64,000 bases of DNA from Azospirillum formosense. GTDB lineage: Bacteria; Pseudomonadota; Alphaproteobacteria; Azospirillales; Azospirillaceae. The DNA lies in contig NZ_CP159403.1 in NCBI RefSeq assembly GCF_040500525.1, positions 449,001 to 513,000 on the forward strand, written 5' to 3'. How positions within the stretch are numbered: the stretch's first letter is position 1; each line of letters begins with the position of its first letter. Both the position numbers and the translations under genes were made by a program. Below, piece by piece: positions 17,146 to 27,538 of the stretch. The notes below the pieces were generated by a model. The model worked only from the letters and a program-made list of their open reading frames with translations, was not told the DNA's origin and did no database searches.

Positions 17146-17636
17146 GCCCCACCTCTCTCAAGGCCAGAGGACCCTGCGCTTTTCGGGCCGATGGCCCACG
17201 CGCCGTAGCCCTGCGGATTCGCTCCCGCCGCGTGCGCGCCGGCGGCCAGCCATTGCAGCCCCGCCTGGTAGGCGGCCGCCGAGACCACGCGGCTGGTGTC
17301 CAGCGGCGACGCTCCGAAGGCGGCGCGCCACGCCGCGGGAAGCTGGGTCCAGGCGCCGCAGTACCAGAGCACGATCAGGTTGCGGGCCACCGGGCCCAGG
17401 CGGGGATCGCCGAGGATTTCGGCCTCCGCCGCCCGCTCGCGCTCCGGCCCACGGGGCAGCTGCCGGTAGGCGGACATCAGGTCGCCGACGATGTCCTCCG
17501 GCAGCACCGCGTCCAGCACCGCCAGATACGCCGCGGCCATGCCGGTTCCGAGCAGCTGGACGGGGGCGAACCCGGTCAGGAGGGCCGACAGGCCGACGAA
17601 ACCGTCCAGCCGGCTGGTGTCTGCGGGACCGGTCAT
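17142..17636 (-). CDS. Second FAD-SLDH-type small subunit
   Basis: The 164-residue protein is a paralogue of the small subunit at 11699-12265. It shares RLDGFVGLSALLTGF near the N-terminus, DPRLGPVARNLIVLWYCGAW in the middle, and AGANPQGYGAWAIGP at the end. It too lacks a Tat or Sec signal, unlike exported members of the family. The ATG at 17636 overlaps the glucoamylase stop (TGATG) and its stop overlaps the GMC start, so three genes are translationally coupled. It should form a complex with the GMC protein encoded just downstream. Confidence 0.72.
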   Translation of the reverse strand: MTGPADTSRLDGFVGLSALLTGFAPVQLLGTGMAAAYLAVLDAVLPEDIVGDLMSAYRQLPRGPERERAAEAEILGDPRLGPVARNLIVLWYCGAWTQLPAAWRAAFGASPLDTSRVVSAAAYQAGLQWLAAGAHAAGANPQGYGAWAIGPKSAGSSGLERGGA

Positions 17637-19606
17637 CAGACGCCTCCCGGCTGGCGGGCTTTCGCGGTCTTCCGGACGACGGTCTTCACGGGCTGCTGCG
17701 GGGTGCGGGCGCGGATGGCGGACAGGAACGCGGCGTAGCTCCAGGTCAGGTTGCGCACGCTCTTCTCGTAGCCGGTCCGGCAGTCGAACTGTTCGCTCAG
17801 CTCGTAATGGTCGCTGTGGAATACCACCGCACGCAGCATGGCGTCGCCGGCGTCGCGCAGCGCCCCGGCCACCTCGGCCGGCGGCTGGGGGCCGGTGACG
17901 CCAACCTGGGCAAAGAAGGGCCGCGACAGGTCGTCCAGGGGGACCGCCTGCGCGCGTTCGATCTCGGTGGCGAGCCGGTAATACAGCTCGGCGAGGTTGG
18001 CGGTGCACAGCGCCCAGGGATGCCCGCCCTGCACCGGGTCCGACACGTCCCCGTCATAGACGTCGCCGGGATAGCGGCCGAGCAGCGGACCGAGGCCGCG
18101 CGCCCGGTCGTCGACGTTGATCGGGTACTGCCAGGCGGACCCGTCGTCCGCCCATTGGCCGCGCAGCCTCGCCGCGGTGGCCAGCAGCTTCGTATCGGTG
18201 ACCGGCACGGCGCCGTAGACGCTCGCGCTGACGATGTCGATGTTCGGGTCGTAATTCAGGGTGCCCGGCACGGCCGACACGCCGGGGGAGGAATCGGAGG
18301 CGAGCAGCGTCACGTAATACTGGCCGTTCCAATGGTTCTGCAACGCCCGCTCCAGCCAGCCGGCCGCATCGGCGACTCCCTGCGGAACCGGGATGCCGAG
18401 CGTGTTGGCGGCGATGTCCCGGAAACAGCGGAGCTGGACCGCGCGGGCGAAGAAGGACAGGCCCTGGTGCTCCTCCCACAGGTTGGTCGTGGGGTTCTGG
18501 TAATCGCCCAGCAGGAACTCAAGGTTGCGGGCGATGACCTCCCTGGCGATGACCTGGGACGAGCCGCTGAGCTGGGGGTAGGCGCGCAGGAGGGCGATGG
18601 TCTGGATCGCCGGCCCGTCGGACTGCTCCGTCCACGGGCGCGACTGGCCGTCGATGGTGAAGCAGGCGTGCGCCAGCGTCGGGGTGGCGTTGTTCTGGCA
18701 GGTCTGGACGAAGAGGACGTAATCGTTCAGCGCCTCGATGCTGCCGTCGGGCGATGCCGGCAGGTCGCCCTCGACCAGCTCCAGCGCGGTGATGGCGGCG
18801 TCGCGCACCCAGTTGTAGACATAGTCCTGATCGACGCCCGGCGTGTTGGCGGGGTAGGACGGGGCGGCGACCACGCAGCCCGGCAACGAGAACCGGCCGG
18901 GTCGGGTCGGGTCCTCGATCACATAGCCGTCGCTGGTCACGTTGCGCAGCATCAGCAGGAACATGTAACGGGCCAGCGACGACAGGTCGGTCTGCTGAGC
19001 CGCCGCCCGCGGCGGATGCTTGTCCAGGAGGGCGGTGTGGGCCGCCGCCCGGGCGCGGGCGGGCTGGGTCTGGGATTGGGTCATCGGACGGTCTCCGCTC
19101 GATGTCGGGTCGGGTGGCTGGGAGGACGGCGCGAAGCGGGAGACGGCATCCGCGGCCGCGGGAGGAGGGGCGTGGTCGCGGGACGGCCCGTCCCAAACCC
19201 ACGCCATCTCGTTCACCACGGTGACGCCGTCGATCTGGCCGGGCGGCGTGCGCAGCACCAGCCGGCCGCCGCCGTCGGTGAAGGGACGCACCTGCACCGT
19301 GTCGGACCAGTTGGGGAAGCTGCAGCCGTCGAGCCGGTGGGTGACCTCGCCGCCGTTCACCTCATAGCGGCCGACATAACCCAGGCAGGTGGAATAGGCG
19401 GCGGCGCGCTCCTCCACGCTGCCGCCACGCGGATCGGCGGTGTCCAGCTTGGGCCGGCCGGCGGCCGTCATCTGCACCGCCATGTGGCCGTCCGCCGTGT
19501 AGATCAGCAGGCCGGTCGCGTCCTCGCCGAACGGATAGGTGACGGTCCCGTCTCCCGCGATCCGGCGCCAAGCCGACAACCGCCATGACCCCACAAGAAC
19601 ATTCAT
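17636..19606 (-). CDS. Lipocalin-like domain fused to GH15 glucoamylase
   Basis: The 656-residue protein has two parts. Residues 1-140 form a lipocalin-like domain (LVGSWRL start, TYPFGEDATGLLIYTADGHM). After a Pro/Ala/Ser linker (about 141-174), residues 205-650 form a GH15 catalytic domain. The general acid lies in NLWEEHQG (Glu378) and the general base in ELSEQFD (Glu605); RYPGDVYDG and LTWSYAAFL also match. These motifs resemble eukaryotic glucoamylases, which release glucose from alpha-glucans. There is no signal peptide, so it should act inside the cell. An ATG at 19084 could give the GH15 part alone, but no stop separates the parts. It is the first gene of the cluster. Confidence 0.8.
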   Translation of the reverse strand: MNVLVGSWRLSAWRRIAGDGTVTYPFGEDATGLLIYTADGHMAVQMTAAGRPKLDTADPRGGSVEERAAAYSTCLGYVGRYEVNGGEVTHRLDGCSFPNWSDTVQVRPFTDGGGRLVLRTPPGQIDGVTVVNEMAWVWDGPSRDHAPPPAAADAVSRFAPSSQPPDPTSSGDRPMTQSQTQPARARAAAHTALLDKHPPRAAAQQTDLSSLARYMFLLMLRNVTSDGYVIEDPTRPGRFSLPGCVVAAPSYPANTPGVDQDYVYNWVRDAAITALELVEGDLPASPDGSIEALNDYVLFVQTCQNNATPTLAHACFTIDGQSRPWTEQSDGPAIQTIALLRAYPQLSGSSQVIAREVIARNLEFLLGDYQNPTTNLWEEHQGLSFFARAVQLRCFRDIAANTLGIPVPQGVADAAGWLERALQNHWNGQYYVTLLASDSSPGVSAVPGTLNYDPNIDIVSASVYGAVPVTDTKLLATAARLRGQWADDGSAWQYPINVDDRARGLGPLLGRYPGDVYDGDVSDPVQGGHPWALCTANLAELYYRLATEIERAQAVPLDDLSRPFFAQVGVTGPQPPAEVAGALRDAGDAMLRAVVFHSDHYELSEQFDCRTGYEKSVRNLTWSYAAFLSAIRARTPQQPVKTVVRKTAKARQPGGV

Positions 19607-19852
19607 GGCTGCAATCCATTCTCTGTTTCAAAAAAGAAAAAATCAGAAAAAATTTCTTGGAGCGGACAAGTTATCTTGCATTCCGAAGGCCGTGTTTCAG
19701 TCTCCAGACGCGGGTTTGCGAAACGTAATCTCTATGTATTTATTTAGTTGCCGAAAAAGCCGGTACGCAAAGCATCGCGCCGGGAGTGGCGGGAATTTTT
19801 GCGCTGTTTGCTTGGTGATTTAATATTGTCGAAAGCAACTTTCGGAATGAAA

Positions 19853-19886
19853 GCAAAAAATAACGCCGTGAAGCATTATTTTTTGC
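19853..19886. repeat. Perfect 11-base inverted repeat
   Basis: GCAAAAAATAA and its exact complement TTATTTTTTGC flank a 12-base loop. The arms are almost all A/T, which is unlike an intrinsic terminator, and no gene reads into it. A dimeric regulator's operator or a cruciform is more likely than a terminator. Confidence 0.6.
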
Positions 19887-20054
19887 CTCATGCTTATGTG
19901 TGCGTAGTGTTTTTCTGTCATACGCAAGTAATCAGTGCGGAGTTTGTTGTGTGTGCTTATGACTGGGCATGGCGGCGGCGGTGTGGCTTGGGTGTGGCGA
20001 CGCGCCATGCGGCGCTGTGATCGGAAGCCTGCGAACAAAGGGACAAGCCCACGC

Positions 20055-22671
<2,617 letters not shown>

Positions 22672-22820
22672 GGAGCGGCCGGCGCCGGCCCGTCACCGGC
22701 AATCGTCGTTAACAAAGGCTCAATGCTTTGGTCCGATCATGACCTGAATACATTCGCTCCCGCTGATGCACGAATCCGAAGCGCGGGAGACGACGCAGGG
22801 CAGGAAAGGGTCGGGGACCC

Positions 22821-23936
22821 ATGAGCGACCAACTCACCAGGGACGACGTGACCCGACTGTTGTCGGACCCGTCGCCGAACAGCCGTTCCGAACTGGCGGT
22901 CAAGATCGCCAAGCAGTTCTCCGCGACCAGCTTGTCGGAAAGCGAACGGCGGCTCGCCGAGGACATCATCCGCTTCATGGCGCGCGACGCCGTGGTGCGC
23001 GTGCGCCAGTCGCTGGCCGAGAACCTGAAGGCCAACCCGGCGCTGCCGCGCGATGTCGCGCTGATGCTGGCGCGCGACGTCGAGGCCGTGGCGATCCCGG
23101 TGCTCAGCGTCTCCACGGTGCTGACCGACGCCGACCTCGTCGAGCTGGTGCGGACCGGCACGGACGCCAAGCACACCGCCATCGCGCAGCGCCCGGCCCT
23201 GTCGGCCAGCGTCGCCGACGCGCTGATCGACACCGCGTCGGAAGGGGCGGTGGCGGTCCTGGTCGCCAACGAGAGCGCGGACCTCGGCGAGCGCACGCTC
23301 GGCCGGGTCATCGAGCGCTTCGCCGACAGCGAAACCGTGCAGGAGCCGCTGGTCCAGCGCGCCCGCCTGCCGATCACCATCGCGGAACGGCTGGTCGCCG
23401 TGGTCTCGGAAAAGCTGCAGCAGCATCTGGTGGCCAACCACGACCTTCCGGCCAAGGTCGCCGCCGACCTGATCCTGCAAAGCCGCGAACGCGCCACCGT
23501 CTCCCTCTTCTCCGGGGAAAGCGACGAGGGCGCGCTGGAACGGCTGGTCGCGCAGCTGTCGCGCAGCGGCCGCCTGACCCCGTCGCTGATGGTTCGGGCG
23601 CTGTGCATGGGGGACGCCGCTTTTTTCGAGACGGCGCTGTCCTACCTCGCCAACGTGCCGCTCACCAACGCCCGCCTGCTGATCCACGACGCCGGGCGGC
23701 TGGGTCTGAAGTCCATCTACGACAAGGCCAAGCAGCCGCCGGCCCTGCTGCCGGCCTGCCGGATCGCCTTGGACGTGTTGAAGGAAACCCCCTACGACGG
23801 CGAGGCGCACGACATCGAACGCCACCGCCGCCGGGTGATCGAGCGCATCCTGACCCAGTATGAGGATCTGGCGGCGGAGGATCTCGATTACCTGCTCGAC
23901 AAGCTGGGTGACCTCATGCGCGTGGAAACGAAATAA
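22821..23936 (+). CDS. DUF2336 domain protein
   Basis: The 371-residue helical protein is of the DUF2336 type, common in Rhodospirillales and relatives. The repeated helical pattern includes LLSDPSPNSRSELAVKIAKQF, ARDAVVRVRQSLAENLKANPALPRDVALMLARD and LVAVVSEKLQQHLVANHDLPAKVAADLI, resembling HEAT-like repeats with recurrent Leu-Pro turns. There is no signal peptide or transmembrane segment, so it is cytoplasmic. The ATG at 22821 follows a purine-rich GGGAC. It lies alone between the lipoprotein and MFS genes. No biochemical role is established for the family; some members sit beside signalling genes. Confidence 0.85.
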   Translation: MSDQLTRDDVTRLLSDPSPNSRSELAVKIAKQFSATSLSESERRLAEDIIRFMARDAVVRVRQSLAENLKANPALPRDVALMLARDVEAVAIPVLSVSTVLTDADLVELVRTGTDAKHTAIAQRPALSASVADALIDTASEGAVAVLVANESADLGERTLGRVIERFADSETVQEPLVQRARLPITIAERLVAVVSEKLQQHLVANHDLPAKVAADLILQSRERATVSLFSGESDEGALERLVAQLSRSGRLTPSLMVRALCMGDAAFFETALSYLANVPLTNARLLIHDAGRLGLKSIYDKAKQPPALLPACRIALDVLKETPYDGEAHDIERHRRRVIERILTQYEDLAAEDLDYLLDKLGDLMRVETK

Positions 23937-24153
23937 CGCCGAAAATCCCGAGAATTGCGCGGTGCGCAGTTTTCGGTTGCGGCGACTGGCAGAGCTGGCA
24001 ACTTTTCATTTGCCGCCGCTTTGGCGTGATCTGACCGCTCTCTCACGATCACCTTTGACAGTCCGTTCCGCGGTGCCGTTTGGCGGCGCCCGCTGTTCCT
24101 AACCTTTGCGTCTGGCCGCGGTCCTTTGCCAGAACCTTGGAAGGGAGAGCGCG

Positions 24154-25488
24154 TTGCCTGCTGACAGCAATGGACGGGGGTCGGCGCCTTCGGGCGAATC
24201 CGGCCGGGGCTTCCGGCCGGCGTCGCTGGACGCCGTGAATTTCCTGCTGGCGGACGTGCGGGGGGCGCTCGGCCCCTATCTCAACGTCTTCCTGGTCACC
24301 CAACAGCATTGGAGCCAGTCGGAGGTCGGTCTGGTGACCAGCCTCGCCGGCTGGCTCGGGCTCGCCGTGCAGACGCCGATCGGAGCGGCCATCGACGCCA
24401 CCCACCGCAAGCGCGAGGCCATCGTCGTGGCGCTGGCCGTGCTGGGCGCCGGGGCGCTGTGCATCTACCTGTTCCCCAATTTCTGGCCGGTCCTGATCGC
24501 CAACACGCTGATCGCTGTGGTCGGCGACGTGTTCGGCCCGGCCGTGGCCGCCCTGACCCTCGGCCTCGTCCCGCAGCGCCTGCTCGCCCGGCGGATGGGG
24601 CGCAACGCCGCCTTCGACCACGCGGGCAACGTCGCCGTGGCGGCGCTCGCCGGGCTGGTCGGCTGGCTGTTCTCGCAACAGGCGGTGTTCCTGCTGGTGC
24701 CGGTCTTCGCGGTCCTGTCGTCGATGGCCGTCCTGTCGATTCCAGCCTCCGCCATCGACCAGCGCCGGGCGCGCGGGGTCGAGGCCTCCGCCGAAGATGG
24801 GGGGAGCGGCGGTGGGGCGGGCGGCGATGGGGCGAGCGAGGGGGAAAGGGTGTCGGGCATGGGCATCCTGGTCCATTGCCGGCCGCTTCTGATCTTCGGC
24901 GTCTGCGCCTTGCTGTTCCATTTCGCCAACGCGCCGCTGCTGCCGCTGGTCGGGCAGAAGCTGGCCGCGGCGCATCCGGAATGGGCGACCGTCATGATGT
25001 CCTCCTGCATCATCGCCGCCCAGCTCGTCATGCTGCCCATCGCCGTCCTGGTCGGGCGAACGGCCGACCGGCTGGGCCGCAAGCCGATCCTGCTGGTCGG
25101 TTTCGCCATCCTGCCCTTGCGGGCCGTTCTCTACACCCTGTCGGACAACAGCGCCTGGCTGATCGGCGTCCAGCTTCTCGACGGAGTCGGCGCCGGGATC
25201 TTCACCGCCCTGACGCCGCTGGTGATCGCCGACCTGATGCGCGGCACCGGGCGCTACAACCTCGCCTTCGGAGCGGTCGCCACCTTGCAGGGCGTGGGGG
25301 CGGCGACCAGCGGCTTCGTCACCGGCGTGATCGTCGACCGCTTCGGCTACTCCGCCGCCTTCCTGACGGCGGGGGCGATGGCTCTGATCGCGCTGGCCGC
25401 CCTGTTCCTGGGCTTGCCGGAGACCGCGCCGGCGATGCCGGCCGAAGCCGGGGCGGGCCCCTTGGAGGAACCCAGCCTCGCCGAGTGA
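24154..25488 (+). CDS. Major facilitator superfamily transporter
   Basis: The protein of about 444 residues has twelve predicted transmembrane helices in two six-helix halves. Between them is a cytoplasmic loop rich in Gly, Glu and Asp (GGSGGGAGGDGASEGE). MFS signature loops follow helix 2 (IDATHRKREA) and appear again in the second half (VGRTADRLGRKP). The most likely start is the TTG at 24154, preceded by AAGGGAG; a TTG at 24106 would add 16 poorly supported residues. The family exports or imports small molecules with protons. The substrate is not predictable and no regulator adjoins. Confidence 0.85.
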   Translation: MPADSNGRGSAPSGESGRGFRPASLDAVNFLLADVRGALGPYLNVFLVTQQHWSQSEVGLVTSLAGWLGLAVQTPIGAAIDATHRKREAIVVALAVLGAGALCIYLFPNFWPVLIANTLIAVVGDVFGPAVAALTLGLVPQRLLARRMGRNAAFDHAGNVAVAALAGLVGWLFSQQAVFLLVPVFAVLSSMAVLSIPASAIDQRRARGVEASAEDGGSGGGAGGDGASEGERVSGMGILVHCRPLLIFGVCALLFHFANAPLLPLVGQKLAAAHPEWATVMMSSCIIAAQLVMLPIAVLVGRTADRLGRKPILLVGFAILPLRAVLYTLSDNSAWLIGVQLLDGVGAGIFTALTPLVIADLMRGTGRYNLAFGAVATLQGVGAATSGFVTGVIVDRFGYSAAFLTAGAMALIALAALFLGLPETAPAMPAEAGAGPLEEPSLAE

Positions 25489-25529
25489 TCCGGAGGCCCG
25501 GCACCCGACCCGTCCGGCGTCGGCCGCCT

Positions 25530-26777
25530 TCAGAGCGCCCGGAATTCCCGGAGGCCGGCGATGGGCGGGGCCGTCAGGCGGGCGGCGGGCAGGAGGATCG
25601 TCACGGTGGTGCCGCGCCCCGGAGCGCTCTCCAACTCGACGTCGCCGCCGTGCAATTCGGCGAAGCGGCGGACGATGGGCAGGCCCAGGCCGATCCCTTC
25701 ATGCTGGCGCACCAGCGAGCGCTCGCCCTGGATGAACGGGCTGAAGACGTGGTCGACGATCTCCGGCGGGATGCCGGGGCCGTCGTCGGCGACCGCGATG
25801 GCGACCATCCCGCCCTGGAGGGCGATCCGCACCGTGACCCGTCCGCCGCGGTGGCCGAACTTCACCGCGTTGTCCAGCAGATGGACGATCATTTCCGCCA
25901 GGCGGCGCTGGTCGGCGCGCAAGGTGACGGGGGGGCCGGGCTGAAGCGCGATGGTCTGCGCCTTGCCCTGCGCCTTGGCGCCGAGCAGATCGATGCAATG
26001 AATCAGCAGGGCGGGCAGGTCGATGGTCGATTCGGCGAGGTCGATGCCGCCGGAGCCGCGCGTGAAATCCAGGATGTTGTTGACCATGCCGAGCAGCGCC
26101 TTGCCGCTCTCCTCGATCAGCCGGACATAGTCCATGTAATCGTCGTGGCCGAGCGGCCCGTGCGCCTCGCTGGACAGCACCTCGGCGAAGCCGATGATGG
26201 CGTTCAGGGGGGTCCGCAACTCGTGGCTGGTCACCGAGAGGAAGTCGAGCTTGGCGCGGTCGGCCTGGCGCGCGGCCTCCAGGGCGGCGCTGAGTTCCGC
26301 GGTGCGCTCCGACACGCGGCGCTCCAGCCCGCGGTTCTGCTCGGCCGCGCGCTGGTAGAGCTTGCGGATCTCCAGAACGCTGCGCACGCGGTGCAGCAGC
26401 TCCCAGGCGATGAAGGGCTTGGTGAGGAAGTCGTTGGCCCCCAGCTCCAGCGAGCGCCGCCGCGTCTCCTGGTCGGTGTGGGCGGTCAGCACGAGGATGG
26501 GCACGACATCGTCGCCGTACAGGGCGTTGACGCGCTCCATCAGGTCGAAGCCGCTCATGTGCGGCATGCGGATGTCGATCAGCAGAAGGTCGAAGCGCTG
26601 CGCCTCGCAGAGGGCGGGGACCCGGCGCGGGTCGGTTTCACCCCGCACGGCGGTGTAGCCCTCGTGGATCAGGATGTCGCGCACCAGTTCGACGTTCGAC
26701 GTGTTGTCGTCGACGATCAGGATGGCGGCGTCCTTGACGTCCCGCGCCAAGGTCGGATCAAGAGCGCTGCGGGTCAT
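25530..26777 (-). CDS. Receiver-histidine kinase hybrid (REC-HisKA-HATPase), soluble
   Basis: The 415-residue protein lacks transmembrane segments. An N-terminal receiver (residues 17-135; IVDDN, phospho-acceptor Asp68 in LLIDIRMP, Lys120 in LTKPF) leads through a coiled coil (ERRVSERTAELSAAL) to a HisKA domain with His185 (VTSHELRTPLNAIIGF). The HATPase has LLDNAVKFG, DDGPGIPP and GIGLGLPIVRR. The receiver-first order suggests it acts inside a phosphorelay, taking phosphate from another kinase or being gated by phosphorylation. The ATG at 26777 was chosen over one ten codons upstream. It stands alone and faces the MFS gene convergently. Confidence 0.9.
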   Translation of the reverse strand: MTRSALDPTLARDVKDAAILIVDDNTSNVELVRDILIHEGYTAVRGETDPRRVPALCEAQRFDLLLIDIRMPHMSGFDLMERVNALYGDDVVPILVLTAHTDQETRRRSLELGANDFLTKPFIAWELLHRVRSVLEIRKLYQRAAEQNRGLERRVSERTAELSAALEAARQADRAKLDFLSVTSHELRTPLNAIIGFAEVLSSEAHGPLGHDDYMDYVRLIEESGKALLGMVNNILDFTRGSGGIDLAESTIDLPALLIHCIDLLGAKAQGKAQTIALQPGPPVTLRADQRRLAEMIVHLLDNAVKFGHRGGRVTVRIALQGGMVAIAVADDGPGIPPEIVDHVFSPFIQGERSLVRQHEGIGLGLPIVRRFAELHGGDVELESAPGRGTTVTILLPAARLTAPPIAGLREFRAL

Positions 26778-26980
26778 GGCGGAGCCGTTCCCGTCCCTTG
26801 GACGCACCTATGCATTCTGAACTCCCCTGTGCGCCGCCATCCCGCGGGATTTTACGGGATTTAGATTAACCTTGTGCACAGGAGGCGCGTCAAGAACAGT
26901 TGAGACAAATAAATGCGTTGTTGCGCCGCGTTAGCGGTATCATTCGGAGAATTCTTTAAAGCATATAAAATTTGTTGGGT

Positions 26981-27430
26981 TTAGGCGCGCTTTTCCCAGC
27001 CGCCGCGGTCGTTTTGTTGCCAGTAGGTGAGGGCGTGACCGGCGGCCTTGCAGATTTTCCAACGCTCGCGCGCCGCCAGCACCGCCTCCCCGTCGTTGCC
27101 GTCGAACAGGTCGCAGACGAGGTCGAAGGATCCCATCGCGCCGCTGGTCACGCCGTCCACCAGGATCAGGACGGTGGCCCCGTTGGGGTTCTCCTCCTCG
27201 GCGGTCAGCCAGACCGGCTGGTCGGCGGCGAAGCCGTCGCGCGCCGCGCCGTGCGGCAGGAAGGAGGAGGGGTCGTAGGTCCACAAATGCTGATTGAGCG
27301 CGTCCACCCGCTCCGGCGAGCCGGCCAGGACGACGGCGCGCCAGCCGCGCTCCAGGACCTTTTCCAGAATCTTCGGCAACGCCTGTTCGAGCGTGCGCCG
27401 CTGGAGGTGATAGAAACGGACCTCGCTCAT
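26981..27430 (-). CDS. holC: DNA polymerase III chi subunit
   Basis: The 149-residue protein matches HolC. It has the start VRFYHLQRRTLEQALPKILEK, the central RAVVLAGSPERVDALNQHLWTYDPSSFLPHG, and QPVWLTAEEENPNGATVLILVDG. Chi links the clamp loader to single-stranded DNA-binding protein. The ATG at 27430 follows GAGGGG at good distance; upstream codons in the same frame are part of an intergenic palindrome and are rejected. It lies 108 bases after pepA on the same strand, with a dispersed palindrome between them. pepA-holC adjacency is widespread in proteobacteria. Confidence 0.95.
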   Translation of the reverse strand: MSEVRFYHLQRRTLEQALPKILEKVLERGWRAVVLAGSPERVDALNQHLWTYDPSSFLPHGAARDGFAADQPVWLTAEEENPNGATVLILVDGVTSGAMGSFDLVCDLFDGNDGEAVLAARERWKICKAAGHALTYWQQNDRGGWEKRA

Positions 27431-27447
27431 AGCCCCTCGTGGAAATG

Positions 27448-27532
27448 GCCCTCTCCCCGCTTTCGGCGGACCGGAGGTCCGCCCGCCGCGCCGGCGCAAA
27501 CGTCGTCCGCGCGCGAGCGGCGGGGAGAGGGC
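27448..27532. repeat. Intergenic compound palindrome (dispersed-repeat type)
   Basis: The outer arms GCCCTCTCCCCGC (27448-27460) and GCGGGGAGAGGGC (27520-27532) are perfectly complementary. Within them, GGCGGACC/GGTCCGCC around a GGA loop (about 27465-27483) forms a second perfect hairpin. The CCCTC...GAGGG arms recall the palindrome near gmk at 40710-40767, suggesting one repeat family. It could modulate pepA-holC transcript stability or termination. Confidence 0.65.
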
Positions 27533-27538
27533 TGGAGC

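Noticed and set aside
19082..19084. Separate GH15 gene starting at the internal ATG, with the lipocalin-like part as another gene
   Set aside because: No stop codon separates the two parts and the linker reads like an interdomain linker; kept as a single fusion with the internal start noted.
19853..19886. Intrinsic terminator reading of the AT-rich inverted repeat
   Set aside because: The stem is nearly all A/T, no gene reads into it, and both flanking genes are transcribed away from it.
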